The notes: generated by a model not told the origin, from the sequence alone. Shown: positions 7,775-15,235, counted from the first letter of the stretch. The stretch is DNA of 64,000 nt from Peptococcaceae bacterium (GCA_023249405.1 JAHFCR010000012.1:1-64000), one strand, 5' to 3'. Program-made: numbers and translations.

Positions 7775-9478
7775 TCAACCTCCCGCCATAATATTTTGAA
7801 GCTCTGGTTTGGACAGCCTGGAGCGCTCGGCAACGGCAGTCCGGTAGGTGCGGTAACCGCCACTGAGGTTGTAGACCTCGTTCCAGCCGTGCGCCTTCAG
7901 GATCCTGCAGGCGATGTAGGAACGGAGCCCACTGGCGCAATGTACAACCAGGCGCCGTCCGGCTGGAATCTCCCCCAGGCGTTGGCGCAGTTCGTCGACC
8001 GGGATATGCGTTGAGCCCGCTATGATTCCCGCCTCCACCTCAGAGGGCGTGCGTACGTCCAGAAGCAGGGCGCCATCTTTCATCAATGATTCCACGTCCT
8101 CCCAGCCGACAGCGGCCACATCGCCGCGCATGATATTGGCTGCGGCCATGCCCAGTATGTTGACCGGGTCGCGAGCCGAGGAGAATGGCGGGGCATAGGC
8201 CAACTCCAGCTGTTCCAGATCGTAGACGGTCTGTCCCGCCTGCAGTGCTGTTGCCAGGACATCGATGCGCTTGTCAACTCCCTCCTGTCCGATCACCTGA
8301 GTGCCCAGTATCCGGCCGTCATCAGGGCTGAACAACAGTTTCAGGCTGATCTGTGAGCCTCCGGGGTAATAGCTGGCCCGGGCCAGGGGATGCACGATGA
8401 TGCTGCGATAAGGGATCCTGCGCTCCTGCAACTGCCTGGCATTGAGGCCGGTGGCCGCTGCCGCCAGAGAGAATAGCTTGATGATGGAAGTGCCCACCGT
8501 TCCCCGGTAGGGGAGTTGGCGACCGCAGATATTGTCTGCGGCCAGTCGTCCCTGGCGGTTGGCGGGACCGGCAAGGGGGATCAGGGCAGGAGATTTGCTG
8601 ACCGGATTGGTAACCTCGATAACGTCTCCCACGGCATAGATCAGGGGATCGGAGGTGTGCAGGAAAGAATCGGTTCTAATGCCTCCGGTGGGCCCTAACT
8701 CCAATCCGGACGCACGGGCCAGAGCGGTCTCCGGGCGCAACCCGGTCGACACCAGCACCAGACCTGCCGGCAAGTTCCGGCGGTCAGTGCGGATTAAAAG
8801 GCGGTCTCCTGCTTGACGGATCTCCTGCACCCGATCGCCCAGGCACAGTTCGACCCCCTGCTGTCGCAGATAGCCCTGCACGATGGCGGCCATCTCATAA
8901 TCCATGGTGCCGGCCAGCACCTGATCCTGCAGTTCTACCACCGAAACAGCCAGGCCGCGCTGCTGGAGGTTATCGGCCATTTCCAATCCGATATAGCCGG
9001 CGCCGATGATCACGGCATCCTTTATCTGCCGTTCATCGATCCAGGATATGATGGAGTCGGTGTCCGGGATCGTGCGCAAGGTGAAGACGCCGGGCAGGTC
9101 GCCTCCCGGGAAAGGTGGCTGTACCGGTGCCGCGCCGGTGGCTATTACCAGGTAATCGTAACCCTCCGTGTAAGTGCGCCCAGTGCCCAGGTCATTCACC
9201 CGCACCTCCCGGCTCGCTCGATCGATCTGCACCACTTCCTGCAGGGTTCGGATGTCGATGCGGAAGCGCTGCCGCAGCAGGTCCGGTGTGACCACCAGCA
9301 GGTTGGCCCGCTTGGGAATCACCGACCCGACGTGATAGGGCAGGCCGCAGTTGGCAAAGGAGACGTAAGGGCCCCTTTCAAAGAGGATGATCTCGGCCTC
9401 TTCGTCCAACCGCCGCAACCTGGCGGCACAGCTGGCCCCTCCGGCCACCCCGCCGATAATTAATATCTTTTTGCTCAT
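7775..9478 (-). CDS. CoA-disulfide reductase with C-terminal rhodanese domain (CoADR-RHD)
   Basis: A 567-residue flavoprotein. The N-terminal FAD motif is IIGGVAGGASCAAR, and the single active-site Cys44 lies in SFANCGLPYH, the hallmark of the CoADR/Nox/Npsr family. A central NAD(P)H domain has VIIGAGYIGLEMA, and the dimerisation domain follows. The C-terminal 100 or so residues are a rhodanese domain with active loop HCASGLRS. Characterised CoADR-RHD proteins reduce CoA disulfide, CoA persulfide or polysulfide. It lies in an operon between an ArsR-type regulator and the large FAD/Fe-S dehydrogenase, suggesting a thiol or sulfane-sulfur link. The start ATG at 9478 is the natural N-terminus (MSKKILIIGG). 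Confidence 0.9.
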   Translation of the reverse strand: MSKKILIIGGVAGGASCAARLRRLDEEAEIILFERGPYVSFANCGLPYHVGSVIPKRANLLVVTPDLLRQRFRIDIRTLQEVVQIDRASREVRVNDLGTGRTYTEGYDYLVIATGAAPVQPPFPGGDLPGVFTLRTIPDTDSIISWIDERQIKDAVIIGAGYIGLEMADNLQQRGLAVSVVELQDQVLAGTMDYEMAAIVQGYLRQQGVELCLGDRVQEIRQAGDRLLIRTDRRNLPAGLVLVSTGLRPETALARASGLELGPTGGIRTDSFLHTSDPLIYAVGDVIEVTNPVSKSPALIPLAGPANRQGRLAADNICGRQLPYRGTVGTSIIKLFSLAAAATGLNARQLQERRIPYRSIIVHPLARASYYPGGSQISLKLLFSPDDGRILGTQVIGQEGVDKRIDVLATALQAGQTVYDLEQLELAYAPPFSSARDPVNILGMAAANIMRGDVAAVGWEDVESLMKDGALLLDVRTPSEVEAGIIAGSTHIPVDELRQRLGEIPAGRRLVVHCASGLRSYIACRILKAHGWNEVYNLSGGYRTYRTAVAERSRLSKPELQNIMAGG

Positions 9479-9505
9479 CTCTTAGTACCCCCAATCGTTT
9501 TATGT

Positions 9506-9530
9506 GGATATAGCGATATATCGAATAAAA
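9506..9530. promoter_or_regulatory. Palindromic AT-rich site, possible ArsR-family operator
   Basis: The perfect 10-bp palindrome CGATATATCG (9514-9523) sits 36 bp upstream of the CoA-disulfide reductase start, between it and the arsR-type gene. Palindromic AT-rich sites are usual operators of ArsR/SmtB proteins. A comparable AT-rich stretch (ATATCAATATATACAAATAT) lies just upstream of the arsR gene itself. Binding is an inference. Confidence 0.35.
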
Positions 9531-9556
9531 TCGTATCGGGTCCCCCTGGGGTTGAG

Positions 9557-9853
9557 CTAGGAGAACAGTGACTGGATAATCTTGCGGGCATCCTCGTTCA
9601 CCACGCTGTAATGCACCTCCAGGCCGTGGCGTTTGCCTTCGATAATGCCGACCGACCGGAGCTTGGCCAGGTGCTGCGAGATTGTGGATTGAGGCATATC
9701 CAGGCAGGATTGGATGTGAGAAACGTTGCAGCCATCCTGGGCCATGAGCCCCCTGATGATGCACAGGCGCACGGGGTGGGCCATCACCTTCAGCAGTTCT
9801 GATTTCTCGTAAAACAGTTCCGGATTAGTGATAAAAGTATCGATGTTGATCAT
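9557..9853 (-). CDS. ArsR/SmtB-family transcriptional regulator
   Basis: A 98-residue winged-helix protein with the typical VMAHPVRLCIIRGL entry and recognition helix PQSTISQHLAKLRSVGIIEG. It contains three cysteines, in LCIIRG, DGCNV and QSCLD, and lacks the classical ELCVCDL arsenic motif. This fits a thiol- or persulfide-responsive regulator better than a metal sensor (inference, supported by the CoADR-rhodanese gene directly downstream). It is transcribed first in the operon arsR, CoADR-RHD, FAD/Fe-S dehydrogenase. Confidence 0.88.
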   Translation of the reverse strand: MINIDTFITNPELFYEKSELLKVMAHPVRLCIIRGLMAQDGCNVSHIQSCLDMPQSTISQHLAKLRSVGIIEGKRHGLEVHYSVVNEDARKIIQSLFS

Positions 9854-9980
9854 TGTCGTCGCCGCCTCTGCTTTATTATAATATCAATATATACAAATAT
9901 AATGGCTAGGTCAACTATACGTTGCTCAGTTTTATTTTGTAACTATTCGATCATCCCGCATTTACGCCTAAATCCTTAAT

Positions 9981-10490
9981 TTATCTCTCGGTGCCAGGCC
10001 GGTTATTTTCCAACAATTGATACATAACGTAGGCGTCAACCAATCCCTTTTCCATGTGATTAAAGGCCATTGGCAGAGTGCCTATGATCTGAAACCCGCA
10101 ATCCTGCCAAAGATTAACTGCTATCGTATTGGTGCTTACAACAAGGTTGTATTGCATCGCCTTAAATCCTAACCTGCGCGCTTCAAGGATGGAGTGCTCA
10201 CACATGGCCTTTCCAATGCCATGACCACGAAATAACGCACTGACAGCATATCCTGCATTGCAGACATGTGCCCCCAGCCCCGGTTGATTCTTTTTGATAA
10301 AATATGTGCCTGCTATCTTTCCATCGCTGATCGCTACGTAAGTTGCTGCCGGTGTTTCCATCCATATTTTAAACCCTTCCTCCTTGGTAGTATCCGGAGG
10401 AAATGAATACGTAGCTCCTTCTTGAAATATTTCATAAAGAATGAGCCAGATGCTGTCAAAATCCTCTGTTTTAGCTTGTCTGATTTCCAT
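9981..10490 (-). CDS. GNAT-family N-acetyltransferase
   Basis: A 169-residue GNAT protein. The acetyl-CoA binding loop is visible in YAVSALFRGHGIGKAMCEHS, close to the Q/RxxGxG/A motif, and motif B lies in NTIAVNLWQDCGFQIIGTLP. The acceptor substrate is unknown; close relatives act on amines or amino-acid analogues. It is a single gene, convergent with nothing nearby, and starts at an ATG (MEIRQAKTEDF) with GGGGAG about 15 nt upstream. Confidence 0.85.
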   Translation of the reverse strand: MEIRQAKTEDFDSIWLILYEIFQEGATYSFPPDTTKEEGFKIWMETPAATYVAISDGKIAGTYFIKKNQPGLGAHVCNAGYAVSALFRGHGIGKAMCEHSILEARRLGFKAMQYNLVVSTNTIAVNLWQDCGFQIIGTLPMAFNHMEKGLVDAYVMYQLLENNRPGTER

Positions 10491-10649
10491 CGTTAACCAA
10501 GCGCTCCCCTCAGGTTTTCAGGTATTCATATCTTAAGTTTTTCTGCTTTTGACGCTATATTTCCTGTTTTTTCATAAAACCCGTTCATTGCCTTCGGCAG
10601 CGCTTGACTGCCAGTTCCGTGAGCAGTCATTGTTTGATATAGCTATTGT

Positions 10650-10853
10650 CCGGTGCGGCTTGGGACCTTTGTGGAGCGGGGCCGCTTTCAGGACGCATGC
10701 TACCGGGCGGTCAACCGGATCCGTGTCGGGCACGCCCGGGGCCGCGGCAAGCTCGACCGTCACACATTTCGGCAGAAGCCGGTCAAAGAAATTTACCTAT
10801 TTCCCCTCACCAAAAACTTCCGTATAATTCTAAGCGAAGGGATCACCGAATAG
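10650..10853 (+). pseudogene. DUF4338 (DruA-like) C-terminal fragment
   Basis: One frame carries the C-terminal end typical of DUF4338 proteins: ETFVE-like TFVERGRFQDACYRAVN, VGHARGRGKLDRH and PVKEIYLFPLTKNFR, ending at a TGA. These proteins are transposon accessory genes; the family includes DruA of the Druantia defence system. The upstream two thirds of the gene are missing or out of frame, and no other mobile-element part is visible. It is therefore a relic of an insertion between the GNAT gene and the DUF134 gene. Confidence 0.7.
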
Positions 10854-10921
10854 TTACTTTATTTTTAATTAGCATATGTTAAATTTACTATAAGCCTATA
10901 GTGAAGGGTGGGGCGAGATAG

Positions 10922-11425
10922 ATGCCCAGAAAAAAGAAGGTTTGCTTGGTGGAGTTTCTTCCCCCTGCCGTCTATTACAAACCGGCGGGGATTCCTTTGC
11001 TGGAATTGGATGAAGTGACCTTGTCGGTGGAAGAGCTTGAGGCCATACGATTGAAGGATCTGGATGGTTTGGACCAGGAGCAATGCGCCGAAAAAATGCA
11101 AGTCGCCCGGACTACATTCCAGCGTGTGTTGTATTCGGCGCACTTAAAAATAGCTACGGCTCTGGTCGATGGCAAGGCTCTGCGCATCGAGGGTGGGCAC
11201 TTTAAGATGCCGTCAGTCAGAAGGTTCAAGTGCACATTCTGCAGCTATGAATTTGAAATCCCCTTCGGCAACGGGCAGAGAGGGATGGAGATCTCCTGCC
11301 CAAAATGCAGTCGGGGACCGGTTCATAGAATCTCTGACGGCGGAGATGGCCGCGTAGAGACATGCGGGTGTGTAAAAGGCAACGGGCAATGCAAAAAAAC
11401 CGTACCTGCTCCGGAATCAGATTAA
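10922..11425 (+). CDS. DUF134-family DNA-binding protein with C-terminal zinc ribbon
   Basis: A 167-residue protein. The N-terminal 95 or so residues match the DUF134 family: PRKKKVCLVEFLPPAVYYKP, then VTLSVEELEAIRLKDLDGLD and a sigma-70 region-4-like helix-turn-helix EQCAEKMQVARTTFQRVLYS. An added C-terminal zinc ribbon has CTFC and CPKC, followed by a Cys-rich tail (ETCGCVKGNGQC). DUF134 proteins often neighbour NifX/NifB-type iron-molybdenum cluster proteins, as here (a NifX-like gene lies 356 nt downstream). A regulatory role in Fe-S or Mo-cofactor-related genes is an inference. Confidence 0.88.
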   Translation: MPRKKKVCLVEFLPPAVYYKPAGIPLLELDEVTLSVEELEAIRLKDLDGLDQEQCAEKMQVARTTFQRVLYSAHLKIATALVDGKALRIEGGHFKMPSVRRFKCTFCSYEFEIPFGNGQRGMEISCPKCSRGPVHRISDGGDGRVETCGCVKGNGQCKKTVPAPESD

Positions 11426-11480
11426 AGGATGACGGTGACGATGATTGTGGAACGGATATAATTAATAATCTTTGCCAACT

Positions 11481-11528
11481 GCACCCACTCTTCCGGTAAT
11501 TAAACGAGGATCAGGGTGCGTTCTTTTT
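11481..11528 (+). terminator. Weak candidate terminator after DUF134 gene
   Basis: GCACCC at 11481 and GGGTGC at 11514 can pair across a long loop and are followed by TTCTTTTT. The large loop makes this uncertain. The rest of the 356-nt gap between the DUF134 and NifX-like genes shows no gene. Confidence 0.3.
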
Positions 11529-11781
11529 AACATGATCAAAAAACCGCCTGGCAATTTATATACTGCCCTTGTAGCACATTCCCCTCAAAGCTGCGCGGCT
11601 GTCATTGCGTTTCTGGCATACGTAAAAATATAAGCTGAAAATATTTGGGCATCGCCTTGCGATAATTGACGATGTGTGGTATTGTTTATTCTTGAAAAGG
11701 GCATATGCCATTTATAGTGAGTTTCTGGTAGCCGCTATAGAGGCAGATGCAAAATAGACAATCAAAACGGGAGGCTTAATC

Positions 11782-12126
11782 ATGAAAATCGCTATGCCGT
11801 ACGACAGGGGCCGCGTAAACCAGCACTTCGGCCAGAGCAGGGAGTTCGCCATCTTTGGGATGGAAGGGGACCGGATTGTTGGCACCAAGATCATCAACAG
11901 CGAAGATTTCTGCCATAACCACGAGGGGCTGGCCGGCTTATTGAAGGCAGAGGAGGTGGAAGCGATCATCCTGGGGGGGATCGGTCACCACATGATGGTC
12001 GCCCTTCAGGATCTGGGCTTCAAGATCGTCACCGGAGCTTCGGGAGACGCGGCCGCTGTGGCTTCAGACTACGCCAGGGGCAGTCTGATTACCAGCGATA
12101 TCGATATCTGCTCTTGCGGCGGGTAA
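11782..12126 (+). CDS. NifX/NifB-type dinitrogenase iron-molybdenum cofactor-binding domain protein
   Basis: A 114-residue stand-alone member of the family that includes NifX, NafY and the NifB C-terminus. It begins KIAMPYDRGRVNQHFGQSREF, with the conserved RVNQHFG core, and has GLAGLLKAEEVEAIILGGIG and a C-terminal CSCGG. In non-diazotrophs these small proteins are of unknown function and often occur near DUF134 or Mrp genes. There is a GGGAGG Shine-Dalgarno sequence 7 nt before the ATG. Confidence 0.88.
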   Translation: MKIAMPYDRGRVNQHFGQSREFAIFGMEGDRIVGTKIINSEDFCHNHEGLAGLLKAEEVEAIILGGIGHHMMVALQDLGFKIVTGASGDAAAVASDYARGSLITSDIDICSCGG

Positions 12127-12261
12127 GACAGCGCGGGTATTAAAAGGATGCAATTGCTTAGAAATAAATGGTTCGCGAGGATAGATGGTGAAACCCCGTG
12201 CATCTTGCCGCATCGGGGTTTTATTTTGACCGGCGCTGGCCGGTCGGCAAGCGGCCTGCCT

Positions 12262-12477
12262 TTATTTGGGAATCTGCATATTTTTGCTGTTGAGGTCCTG
12301 TTGTTTAAACAAGCTGTGCTGGTGCGGAGTCAACGGGACGCCTTCTTCATAGGAGATCTCGATAAAATAATTGCAATCGTTGCTGGCCGCTATTTCTTCT
12401 GGGGCGAGTTTCTTTTTGAACCAGTAGCAGCCCTTGCCGGGAGCTACAAAAAGTCCGCAGTTCTCGCATCCGTGCAT
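12262..12477 (-). CDS. Small four-cysteine protein B (last gene of permease operon)
   Basis: A 71-residue protein starting at the ATG at 12477 (AAGGGG upstream). Pattern: HGCENCGLF, then GKGCYWFKKK, then NDCNYFIEI, and PLTPHQHSLF near the end. The same pattern of Cys and aromatic residues occurs in the 56-residue product at 14854-15024, the first gene of the same operon, so the two are paralogues. The four cysteines suggest a Zn or Fe-S site. I know of no assigned function. Confidence 0.65.
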   Translation of the reverse strand: MHGCENCGLFVAPGKGCYWFKKKLAPEEIAASNDCNYFIEISYEEGVPLTPHQHSLFKQQDLNSKNMQIPK

Positions 12478-12491
12478 AATTAGCCCCTTCT

Positions 12492-12647
12492 CTATTTTTT
12501 CCCGTCCAGGCAACTGTTCTCCTTCCTGATTTTCGGCCACAGGGTGAACTGCAGGAACTGCCACGCCTCTTCCCCGTCATGATCCATGAGGATACCCTGC
12601 AGCCTGACGATCTCTTCCGGTTCCAGGACGACGAACACCTTTTTCAT
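12492..12647 (-). CDS. 51-residue small protein of unknown function
   Basis: The frame starts at an ATG (12647) with GGAGGAG 8 nt upstream and reads MKKVFVVLEPEEIVRLQGIL, then an acidic stretch with WQFLQFTLWPKIR, ending in a TAG. The start overlaps the stop of the Fe-S protein gene by 4 nt, as expected of a coupled operon. It has one cysteine and no recognisable domain. Confidence 0.65.
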   Translation of the reverse strand: MKKVFVVLEPEEIVRLQGILMDHDGEEAWQFLQFTLWPKIRKENSCLDGKK

Positions 12648-13018
12648 AATACTAACTCCTCCCCGGCAGGCAGTTGCCCCCCGAAGTAATCATCGAGTAA
12701 TTTCTGAATTACCTGCCGTTCCTGCTCACGAGAAGGTTCTTGCAAGGCCGGGCACTGTGCCATCTCATACCGCTCCTGGATCAATCCGGTGGCAAATGCC
12801 AGGCAGGTCATCTCACCGCACTCCCTGCAGTTAGTGCGCGGCAGATGTTTGTATAGGGCGTAGGGGCTGAGTTGCGGCCGAGGTCTGGTTGAAGGGGTGA
12901 TGTTGTCTCGCTCCCGGGTGACCTTGTTCAGGATTTTGATCACGTTATCCAGGATCTCTTTGACTTTATCGATGTTTTCAGTCTTGCCGACAGTAATCTG
13001 ATCGGCTCCCACGATCAC
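12644..13018 (-). CDS. Fe-S protein with AcsC/RnfB-type 4Fe-4S domain
   Basis: A 124-residue protein. The C-terminal half carries the PF04060-type cluster motif LPRTNCRECGEMTCLAFA with a fourth Cys in MAQCP (Cys64, Cys67, Cys72, Cys89). The spacing is identical to that in the N-terminus of AcsC at 25039 in this window. The N-terminal half (VGADQITVGKTENIDKVKEI) is helical and unassigned. The GTG start at 13018 overlaps the stop of the preceding DGC-like fragment (GTGA), so translation may be coupled. Proteins of this type accompany COG0701 permeases in anaerobes; an electron-transfer role is inferred. Confidence 0.75.
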   Translation of the reverse strand: MIVGADQITVGKTENIDKVKEILDNVIKILNKVTRERDNITPSTRPRPQLSPYALYKHLPRTNCRECGEMTCLAFATGLIQERYEMAQCPALQEPSREQERQVIQKLLDDYFGGQLPAGEELVL

Positions 13019-13140
13019 CGGGCGCTTCTCGTCCCGCTGAGCACCATTGCCGCCTTGTTCGAGATCTGTCCCACGTTGGAAGCACCCGAACAGGCGCAGA
13101 TGAGGGCTTTTCCACCGTTGCAGAGACAGTTTTCGGCCAT
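13015..13140 (-). pseudogene. N-terminal fragment of a DGC-type putative zinc-binding protein
   Basis: An ATG at 13140, preceded by GGAGGAGGAG, opens a frame reading MAENCLCNGGKALICACSGA followed by SNVGQISNKAAM. This matches the N-terminus of DGC-domain proteins (CSGASxVGxI...A). It ends after 41 codons at a TGA, where the family normally runs past 100 residues with a CLAG motif and a DGCP motif that are absent here. Either an internal deletion or frameshift has removed most of the gene, or the short form is a functional peptide. The strong ribosome-binding site argues that it is still translated, which may couple translation into the Fe-S protein gene. Confidence 0.55.
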
Positions 13141-13182
13141 TTAGTTTCTCCTCCTCCGGATAGTCTCAAGAGTTATTCTTGA

Positions 13183-13419
13183 TTACTTTCCTTGCAGCCA
13201 GTTCTTGATCTCCTGCTGGCTGGGAATACGTCCCTCGCTCTTAACAACTCCGTCGATGACGACCCCCGGCGTGCTCATCACGCCATGCTCCATGATTTTG
13301 GCAATGTCTTCGACTTTGGTGACCGACGCCTCGATCCTCAGTTCGGCCACCGCACTCCTCACATTTTCCTCAAGCTTCTTGCACTTGATGCAGCCAGTCC
13401 CCAAAACCTCGATATCCAT
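13183..13419 (-). CDS. Small thioredoxin-like redox-active disulfide protein
   Basis: A 78-residue mini-thioredoxin (redox-active disulfide protein 2 type) with the motif GTGCIKCKKLEE (Cys10 and Cys13) and the cis-Pro region STPGVVIDG. The ATG at 13419 is 9 nt after AGGAGG; an upstream ATG is too close to that site. Proteins of this type are habitually encoded next to ArsR and COG0701 permeases and probably reduce a partner in that system. Confidence 0.88.
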   Translation of the reverse strand: MDIEVLGTGCIKCKKLEENVRSAVAELRIEASVTKVEDIAKIMEHGVMSTPGVVIDGVVKSEGRIPSQQEIKNWLQGK

Positions 13420-13445
13420 TGAAGTCATCCTCCTCTGAAAGAGTC

Positions 13446-13805
13446 TTATGCCTCATCTCCGGGCAATACCAAAGCCGCCAGTTCCTGCTCCTTGTTGGCC
13501 AGGTCTGCTTTCAGCACCCGGTCAATGCAGGAAAACATATTGACGATACAGGGCGTGCGCAACTGGCACAACACTCTCGTTCCCTCCCGGCGGGTAGCGA
13601 TCAGCCCGGCATTCTTTAGGATGGCCAGGTGCTTCGAAAGAGAAGGCTGGTCGCAATTCAGGGACTCTACCAGTTCGCAGGCACAACGCTCCTCGTCGGC
13701 GCTGAGCAGGTCGATGATCGCCAGGCGCAACGGGTGCGCCAGGGCCTTGATCACCTGGGCACGATGAAAATAGAGTTCTTGGTTGATCTTAAACACCTCC
13801 CTCAT
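13446..13805 (-). CDS. ArsR-family transcriptional regulator
   Basis: A 119-residue winged-helix regulator. KALAHPLRLAIIDLL is followed by ERCACELVE, the place of the ELCVCDL metal(loid)-binding motif in ArsR, and the recognition helix QPSLSKHLAILKNAGLI. Further Cys occur in VLCQL, TPCIV and FSCID, giving enough thiols for an arsenite-like or soft-metal site. The ATG directly follows the TAA of the permease gene, so the pair is co-translated. It probably represses the whole operon. Confidence 0.9.
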   Translation of the reverse strand: MREVFKINQELYFHRAQVIKALAHPLRLAIIDLLSADEERCACELVESLNCDQPSLSKHLAILKNAGLIATRREGTRVLCQLRTPCIVNMFSCIDRVLKADLANKEQELAALVLPGDEA

Positions 13806-14774
13806 TTATGCCCCCAGCAGGTGATGGACAAAGACAAAATTGAACAAGTAGCCGATGAAGATGATGGCGACAGTGATGATGCCTACAAAGATGGCGATCA
13901 TCTTCGGCTTGATCACCTTGCGCAGGATGATCATCTCCGGCGTGGAGATGGCCACCACGGCCATCATGAAAGCCAGGGCGGTCCCCAGGGGCATCCCTTT
14001 GCCCACCAGGGCCTGCACGATGGGGATCGTGCCGGCTGCGTTGGAGTATAGGGGGATAGCGATCAGGACGGCGATGATCACGGCGAAGGGATTGCCCGGG
14101 CCGGCATATTTTACAATGAAGTCGATCGGCGCATAGCCATGGATGAGCGCCCCCAGGCCAATACCGATGATCACGAACAGCCAGACCCGCTTCAGGATAT
14201 CCTTAGTGTAATCCCGGGCGTACTCGAACCGCTCCCGCCAAGTGAGAACAACCTCTTCTCTATCTCCTACCTTTATCTTGTAGACATAATCCTCGACCAA
14301 GTGCTCAAGTTTCAGTTTCCCAATCACGATGCCGCCGATGAAGGCCAGGATGACGCCGGTGGCAACGTACAGGAGAGCGATATCCCAGCCGAACAGGCCC
14401 CAGAGCATGATCAGCGCCACCTCGTTGACCGTCGGCGAGGAGATTAGAAAGGAAAAGGTCACCCCCAGCGGCAGCCCCGATTCGATAAAGCCGATGAACA
14501 GGGGGACCGCCGAACAGGAGCAGAACGGGGTGACGATGCCCAGCAGGGAGGCCAACAGGTTCCCCACGTACTCGCGCTTGTTGCCGAGCAGCCGGCGCGC
14601 CCGCTCCGGCGGAAAGAAGCTGCGGATCACGGCCACAACAAAGATGATGACAGTGAGCAGCAAAAATATCTTCACGGTGTCGTAAAAGAAGAAGTCCAAA
14701 GAAGAGCCCAATTCTGTCCCCGGATGGATCACCAACAGCCGGTAGACCAGCAGATCCGCAAGCGCCTGCAGCAT
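13806..14774 (-). CDS. COG0701 permease (ArsP/YraQ-like, DUF318)
   Basis: A 322-residue membrane protein with about eight to ten hydrophobic segments. The family signature TPFCSCSAVPLFIGF includes the conserved Cys pair, and SFLISSPTVNEVALIM follows; the second repeat has IPLYSNAAGTIPIVQAL and STPEMIILRK. ArsP members export trivalent organoarsenicals, but for most COG0701 proteins the substrate is unknown. The ATG at 14774 is preferred (AAGG 9 nt upstream). The arsR gene follows without a gap, and the next genes encode thioredoxin-like and Fe-S proteins. Confidence 0.88.
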   Translation of the reverse strand: MLQALADLLVYRLLVIHPGTELGSSLDFFFYDTVKIFLLLTVIIFVVAVIRSFFPPERARRLLGNKREYVGNLLASLLGIVTPFCSCSAVPLFIGFIESGLPLGVTFSFLISSPTVNEVALIMLWGLFGWDIALLYVATGVILAFIGGIVIGKLKLEHLVEDYVYKIKVGDREEVVLTWRERFEYARDYTKDILKRVWLFVIIGIGLGALIHGYAPIDFIVKYAGPGNPFAVIIAVLIAIPLYSNAAGTIPIVQALVGKGMPLGTALAFMMAVVAISTPEMIILRKVIKPKMIAIFVGIITVAIIFIGYLFNFVFVHHLLGA

Positions 14775-14853
14775 ATGTATCAACCTTCTTTCGTCAAGAC
14801 TTCTTTCCCGGTATTATGACGCCATCCTGCCAGGACAGCTAAATAGGCAGGTG

Positions 14854-15024
14854 TCACTTTCTGGTAGCCATCTCCGTTTCCGTGATCAAGAGGTACTGGT
14901 ATGGAGTGTAATCCTGGTCGGGCATAATCTTGGTGAAATAGAAACAGCCCCAGTCCCACGAGGTCTCGTCCGGCGGCCTTGCTCGGCCATGCTTGAAACA
15001 GAAATAGGTTCCTTCAGGCTCCAT
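14854..15024 (-). CDS. Small cysteine protein A (paralogue of the last gene of the operon)
   Basis: The frame ending at TGA (14854) reads MEPEGTYFCFKHGRARPPDE, then WDWGCFYFTKI and DYTPYQYLLI. Upstream of this ATG the same frame continues with KICQVCALARK to a stop, so the CxxC pair expected from the paralogue at 12262-12477 lies before the only good start codon. The codon at the natural N-terminus is ATA (15058-15060), not ATG. Either translation begins at an unusual codon or the start has been lost by a point mutation. It lies 80 bp upstream of the permease start, on the same strand. Confidence 0.55.
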   Translation of the reverse strand: MEPEGTYFCFKHGRARPPDETSWDWGCFYFTKIMPDQDYTPYQYLLITETEMATRK

Positions 15025-15235
15025 CTTCCGGGCAAGCGCACAGACTTGACAAATTTTTATTCACTGCAGTAGCCGCCTCCTGATCAAGGCTTCGTCAACC
15101 GTCTCCGCAACTGGAACAGCTCTGTAAACACAAGAGAATAGTTACCCTTGTTTAATTGTATGTTTCAATCTTATATGCTAATATTAGCATTATAGAATTA
15201 TTATTTCAATATGATTGTTGACGGAGGGGAAAGGA

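Noticed and set aside
7773-7940. 56-codon N-terminal extension of the large dehydrogenase
   Set aside because: It overlaps the CoA-disulfide reductase gene in another frame, and the ATG at 7772 has a good GGGAGG site.
14851-15072. 73-codon plus-strand frame
   Set aside because: It is the mirror of the small Cys protein A on the minus strand, which has a recognisable paralogue.
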